From Kiritimatiellia bacterium (lineage in GTDB: Bacteria; Verrucomicrobiota; Kiritimatiellia; RZYC01), in NCBI GenBank assembly GCA_028708815.1, contig JAQVYB010000015.1, positions 1-38,941 on the forward strand: a DNA stretch of 38,941 nt, in the 5' to 3' direction. Below, one piece after another: positions 35,023 to 38,941 of the stretch; position 1 is the first letter of the stretch, and each line of letters starts with the position of its first letter. A program made the position numbers and the translations under genes. Below the pieces are notes generated by a model. That model was not told the origin of the DNA. It did no database searches and was given only the letters and a program-made list of their open reading frames with translations.

Positions 35023-36735
35023 TTAAGGCGCACGGACCGTGAAGAGATTCCAGCGAAAATCGTCGTCCTCGAAAGGTCCAAGCCATTTCCAGCCTTCGGA
35101 TTGGGGCGTGATGCGCGTGGAATCCTCGGAGACGAGCAGGAAGAACGCCGGGTTTTCACGGCGCAGCTCTTCCAGATGGTCCGTGGTCACGGGACGTATA
35201 ATTTTAAAGGAGTAAATGGCGAAGCCCATTTCCGGTTTGGGCGGATTTTCGCGGTCAGCCTCATAGAGAAAATAGGCCGGGGCATCGCCGGTGATTTGGG
35301 CAAACTGTTCAGCCTGCGCCTGCCAGGGATAGGCCTGATGCCCGGCGAGGGAATAGCCGTAATAGCCGAAGGTGCCCAGGGTCACCATCCAGACACCCAC
35401 CAGCAAAAAACTCATTGGGCGCAACGGAACAGCGCTGAAACGGATGCCCGCCGAACAAATCAGCAGTAACAACGCCAGTCCAAACAGGCTGCCGAGTGTG
35501 GAAATGCCCTCGATATACGGCTCATCAAGCACTCCCTGCGCCATCAGCCAGGGCTGAAGAAGAATCAACACGGATACGAGAAACGAAATCAGAATGGCTA
35601 TTACCCAAAAAATACGCAGCAGGCGGGCCGGATTTTTCTGGAATGACACTTCATGCAGCACCTGGTCCAGATAAACCGCGCACATCAAACCCGCCGACGG
35701 CAGGGAGGGCACCAGGTAGCGTGCATTCCGCATCGGCCACGCGCTCACAAAAAGAAAGGGCAGCAGAAACCAGATCAACGGGAAAAAACGGGCCCGCCCC
35801 CCTTCCTTGCGGCGGAATGGATGGATCAACGAGCCGATCCACCAGAAGGTCCACGGAAAAACAAATGCCACGATGCCGGCGTAATAATAAAGTGGGCGGA
35901 ACTGATCGGTATCCACCGGCTTGTATTCATCGGCCAGGGAGGACAGGGCGAGTGATTGCAGGTCGAGCGTGTGCAGAGTCCACGGCAGCAAAATCAGCGT
36001 GCCGATCACCACGGCCAGACAGAGGCCTGCCGCATCGCGCACGGGGCGGCGCGAAAGCAACGCGATGGCTGTCGCGAGCGGGGCCAGCACCCAGACGGCA
36101 CCCACCGGGCCCTTGGTCATCAGCGTGGCGCCAAGGGCAATGCCGGCAAGCCCCCAGAAAAACCACGACCACACCGCCCGCTCCTCCGGGTTGCGCTCAT
36201 ACACCGCACGCACACCGAGCGCCACTGCCAGGGTGGCCCAGCCCATAAGCTGCGCGTCGTAGGTGGCGTAGTGCGTTTGTTTGATCAGCAGAAAGGTGCT
36301 TCCCGTGGCGAGAGCCGCCAGCAGGCCTGTATTACGGTTGCGCAGTTGAACCCCGATCCAGAAAACGGAGGCCAGGCCGATCAGCACCACCAGAATGGTC
36401 ACCAGGCGCGAGCCGAAGGCCAATTGTTCCATCGTGACGGTCTCCGGCGTATGGCCGCTCCACGCCAGCAGATTTAACCAGACAAGCAGAGGCGGCTTTT
36501 CGATGCGTATGACGCCTCCATCCCATGTCGGATTCCACCAGGCCATCGGCTCGCCCGCCTCTGCACGAAGCCAGGTTTCGAGGCTGGTTTGCATGCAGAT
36601 GGTTTCCATCGAACGAACCGGCGAGGGACGCCCCATGAAGACCACGTAGGGCGGAAGAACAAAAAGCAGTACCGCGCAAAGAATGAAAACAGTCCGTATT
36701 CCGTGTGGATTCGTTGTTGTTTTTTCGCTATGCAT
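35023..36735 (-). CDS. ArnT/PMT-like GT-C glycosyltransferase
   Basis: A 570-residue membrane protein with about 12 helices. The first periplasmic loop contains SLETWLR and a PTWDGGVIRIEKPPLLVW segment, like the acidic and EKPPL region of ArnT, which moves sugars from polyprenyl-phosphate donors. The ATG at 36735 was chosen because residues before it overlap the divergent neighbour and are not membrane-like. The ribosome binding site is weak. It is a paralogue of the next gene and diverges from it over 93 bp. Confidence 0.85.
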   Translation of the reverse strand: MHSEKTTTNPHGIRTVFILCAVLLFVLPPYVVFMGRPSPVRSMETICMQTSLETWLRAEAGEPMAWWNPTWDGGVIRIEKPPLLVWLNLLAWSGHTPETVTMEQLAFGSRLVTILVVLIGLASVFWIGVQLRNRNTGLLAALATGSTFLLIKQTHYATYDAQLMGWATLAVALGVRAVYERNPEERAVWSWFFWGLAGIALGATLMTKGPVGAVWVLAPLATAIALLSRRPVRDAAGLCLAVVIGTLILLPWTLHTLDLQSLALSSLADEYKPVDTDQFRPLYYYAGIVAFVFPWTFWWIGSLIHPFRRKEGGRARFFPLIWFLLPFLFVSAWPMRNARYLVPSLPSAGLMCAVYLDQVLHEVSFQKNPARLLRIFWVIAILISFLVSVLILLQPWLMAQGVLDEPYIEGISTLGSLFGLALLLLICSAGIRFSAVPLRPMSFLLVGVWMVTLGTFGYYGYSLAGHQAYPWQAQAEQFAQITGDAPAYFLYEADRENPPKPEMGFAIYSFKIIRPVTTDHLEELRRENPAFFLLVSEDSTRITPQSEGWKWLGPFEDDDFRWNLFTVRAP

Positions 36736-36828
36736 AAACCGTGTTTTCCACCTGCGGCCATTCACCGTGTGGACCGTGGTGTAGCATGGGACACCCCGGG
36801 ATACCAACGAAAAATCATTGTGAACAAG

Positions 36829-38559
36829 ATGATGCGAACCAGACGAAACCTGCTTTTGTTTATCCTTTTTCTGGCGGCCGGCGCCCTGCCGCTGCTGGTG
36901 CATTACGATACCTCCGGACCGGCACGCATCATGGAAAACCTCAGCATCATGTCGAGTCAGGAGACCTGGCTGCGTATGCAGCAGGGCGAAGAGCAGGCCT
37001 GGCTGGTGCCGACGTGGAACGGGCGGCCGCGCGTAAACAAGCCACCGATGCTGGTCTGGTTGAACCTGCTGGTCTGGCGTTTGGCGCCTGCCGATGCCTC
37101 CGTGGATTTGCTAATCGGGTGGGCTCGTCTGCTGGCGGCGGGGTTCGCCCTACTCGCCCTGGCTTCCACTTACTTAATCACAGCACGGCTGGCCAATCAC
37201 CGTCTGGCACGGCTCGCCATGCTTCTGGTCGGAAGCAGTTTTCTGTTTATCCGGCAGGGACGTTTTGCAACCTATGACACGCATCTGCTCGGTTGGAGTA
37301 TGTTGGCGGTGGCGATGGGTTGCCTCGCCCTGATCGGACGGCGCACGAAAAGTAGCACCTGGTGGTTTCTGCCGTGCGGGCTGGCGCTGGGTGGCGCACT
37401 GTTAACGAAAGGTCCCGTCGCTCTGCTTTTTGTTTTGCCTCCTTTGGTCCTGTTTGCGGCAACGTGGCGTCCACGCCGCCGAACCGCTCTCGCGGGTCTT
37501 GTATCCGCTACGCTGCTGGGGCTGCTGCTCTTTGGGAGCTGGTATGTCTACATCTTTCTTCATCATCCCAATGCCTGGGCCTGGGTCATTCGCGAATACC
37601 GTTTTCCGGCCCGGGCCGAGGCGTCGCCTTTCTGGTATTACGCCGGCCTGGTTCCGCTGCTGTTCCCTTGGTCGGTTTGGTTTCTGGTCGCGCTGTTTCT
37701 TCCGTTTCGCGCGAAGACCTTTGCATCGCGCCGAATCTTTTTTCCTCCATGGCTTTGGCTGGTGTCTGTGCTCACGCTGCTTTCCCTTTCGCACGCCAAG
37801 AATGCACGCTACATACTTCCGCTGGTCCCTGCGGCAGGCATTATGACGGCACTATACTTCGGCGTACTCGAAAAGCGTTTTGCCGTTCTGCATAGGCGCG
37901 GCGCAATACGAATGGGGGCCATCATTCACTGGACCGCGCTGGGGACGGCCTGCCTGGCGCTGCCGGCGGCTGTTTTGCTTCAATCCCGCTTTGCGGTTGA
38001 TGGTTCTCATCCTCTGAAGTATTTTCCGCATTTGCCGGGCGTTGCGTCCTGGGTGGCCTGGTTGCTGGGAATGCTGTTGCCTGCCGGCTGGGTCATGTCC
38101 CTGCGGGCTTTTCAGCGGGGCGCGGTCATCCGATCCGCCTGCATCACGGCGTTCATGCTGCTGGCCGCCTCCTCCGTCGGCTATTACGCCTATGCCGTTT
38201 CCGAAGACAACGGCTCTTATCCGCAACGCGCCGATGCCGAACGTCTGGCGGCCTATTGCGCCGATCAGCCCCTTCACTATTACTCCATTATCCCCGATGA
38301 AAAACGGATTGATCCCTTCTGCCTACCCAAACCAGATCGTGATCCCGATAAGGAATTCCTGATTTATTACCGGGGCATCATTTCATCGCGAACACCTGAA
38401 GCCATACGGGACGGGGCGCTTCGCGGCATTGCGAGCCGGGTCTGCGTGCGGGATATGCCGCAGCGCACCCAACTGCTGGAATCATGGGGCTTCCAGTATG
38501 TCTTTACCTTTGAGGACGGCACGGCACCCGCATGGAAGTTGTACGAATTTCTTCCGTAG
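36829..38559 (+). CDS. ArnT/PMT-like GT-C glycosyltransferase (paralogue)
   Basis: A 576-residue membrane protein. Its first loop, SSQETWLR then PTWNGRPRVNKPPMLVW, aligns directly with that of the divergent gene, and both have LTKGPV and NARYL/NARYI segments later on. This points to duplication. ATG at 36829 or 36832, or GTG at 36820, could be the start; none has a good ribosome binding site. Likely function is transfer of a sugar from a lipid donor to an envelope glycan or lipid. Confidence 0.85.
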   Translation: MMRTRRNLLLFILFLAAGALPLLVHYDTSGPARIMENLSIMSSQETWLRMQQGEEQAWLVPTWNGRPRVNKPPMLVWLNLLVWRLAPADASVDLLIGWARLLAAGFALLALASTYLITARLANHRLARLAMLLVGSSFLFIRQGRFATYDTHLLGWSMLAVAMGCLALIGRRTKSSTWWFLPCGLALGGALLTKGPVALLFVLPPLVLFAATWRPRRRTALAGLVSATLLGLLLFGSWYVYIFLHHPNAWAWVIREYRFPARAEASPFWYYAGLVPLLFPWSVWFLVALFLPFRAKTFASRRIFFPPWLWLVSVLTLLSLSHAKNARYILPLVPAAGIMTALYFGVLEKRFAVLHRRGAIRMGAIIHWTALGTACLALPAAVLLQSRFAVDGSHPLKYFPHLPGVASWVAWLLGMLLPAGWVMSLRAFQRGAVIRSACITAFMLLAASSVGYYAYAVSEDNGSYPQRADAERLAAYCADQPLHYYSIIPDEKRIDPFCLPKPDRDPDKEFLIYYRGIISSRTPEAIRDGALRGIASRVCVRDMPQRTQLLESWGFQYVFTFEDGTAPAWKLYEFLP

Positions 38560-38609
38560 TGCCGTACATTCCTGTATAACATCCCGCCAGAACAGGGAGG
38601 GATTCAACG

Positions 38610-38941
38610 ATGACAACCAGCCCATACAGCAAGCCGATCCGCCTGGGACTCTACGCCCTGATCGGCGGAGCTTTTCTACTCTTCATCGTGCGCAATCTCC
38701 CCTGGCATCTGGATAATTATGATCAGGCGCGTCAGGCATACGCCGCGCTGGACATCGTGCAAAACGGTCACTGGCTTTTTCAGGAACTGCCCTACGGCGG
38801 GTACGCCACCAAACCTCCACTCACGGCCTGGCTTCAAGCGGCCTGCCACGCCATCCCGGGCGTAGGCTGGGATGTCGCCCTGCGCCTTCCCCCGTTTGCC
38901 GCCGCCGTAGCCCTGCTCCTGCTGATCTACCGCTGCGGCCT
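38610..38941 (+). CDS. N-terminus of a third ArnT/PMT-like glycosyltransferase (truncated by window edge)
   Basis: The frame is open from ATG 38610 to the window end (110 codons), with GGAGG 9 nt upstream. After one membrane helix it has DNYDQARQAYA, NGHWLFQ and YATKPPLTAWLQ. This matches the ArnT-type loop and is closer to the standard form than its two neighbours. It lies 50 bp after the preceding gene on the same strand and may be co-transcribed. Confidence 0.8.
   Translation, partial: MTTSPYSKPIRLGLYALIGGAFLLFIVRNLPWHLDNYDQARQAYAALDIVQNGHWLFQELPYGGYATKPPLTAWLQAACHAIPGVGWDVALRLPPFAAAVALLLLIYRCG

Overview
The window looks like chromosomal DNA of a free-living, probably anaerobic or facultative Gram-negative bacterium of the PVC superphylum, with Kiritimatiellota-like relatives the best guess. 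This is inferred from several signs: a GAB-ordered biotin-dependent sodium-pump decarboxylase, many secreted proteins of unknown function, a full-length DnaE1-type polymerase, and short palindromic intergenic arrays. No rRNA or other phylogenetic marker was available to confirm it.

Left part (1-9130). A truncated gene, probably the start of a polyprenyl-phosphate sugar transferase, diverges from two secreted proteins of unknown function. recN follows. Next comes a five-gene operon with the architecture of E. coli cecR-ybhGFSR: a TetR repressor, an HlyD-type periplasmic adaptor, a fused double ATPase and two ABC-2 permeases. A palindromic operator sits inside the promoter, so the repressor probably controls its own efflux operon.

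Accessory region (9131-16760). This looks like a small defence island. It holds a Doc/Fic toxin with its DNA-binding partner, an in-frame remnant of a type III restriction helicase, and a 1436-residue protein with a nuclease-like N-terminus, a STAND-type P-loop NTPase and 14 Trp-rich tandem repeats (Avs-like). A solo GIY-YIG nuclease gene and a tRNA-Pro with a duplicated 3' end close the region on the right. The most novel candidate system is the 1436-residue protein.

Housekeeping region (16804-26435). It contains a DEDDh exonuclease with an export signal, cysS, tmk and holB, an IS remnant set among palindromes, a secreted SGNH-like hydrolase, an acyl-CoA thioesterase and dnaE. Upstream of dnaE lies an array of five 17-bp palindromes with an exact 31-bp period. 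It is followed by a rightward-pointing terminator-like hairpin.

Right part (26760-38941). oadG-oadA-oadB encode a sodium-translocating biotin decarboxylase, which would couple decarboxylation to a sodium gradient. A run of ten G lies in its possible promoter. After it come an NCS2 purine permease, an orphan PAS/PAS sensor kinase, an exported S1/P1 nuclease, and three ArnT/PMT-like GT-C glycosyltransferases, the last truncated by the window edge. The nuclease and the purine permease could together scavenge nucleic acids, but this is only an inference from proximity.
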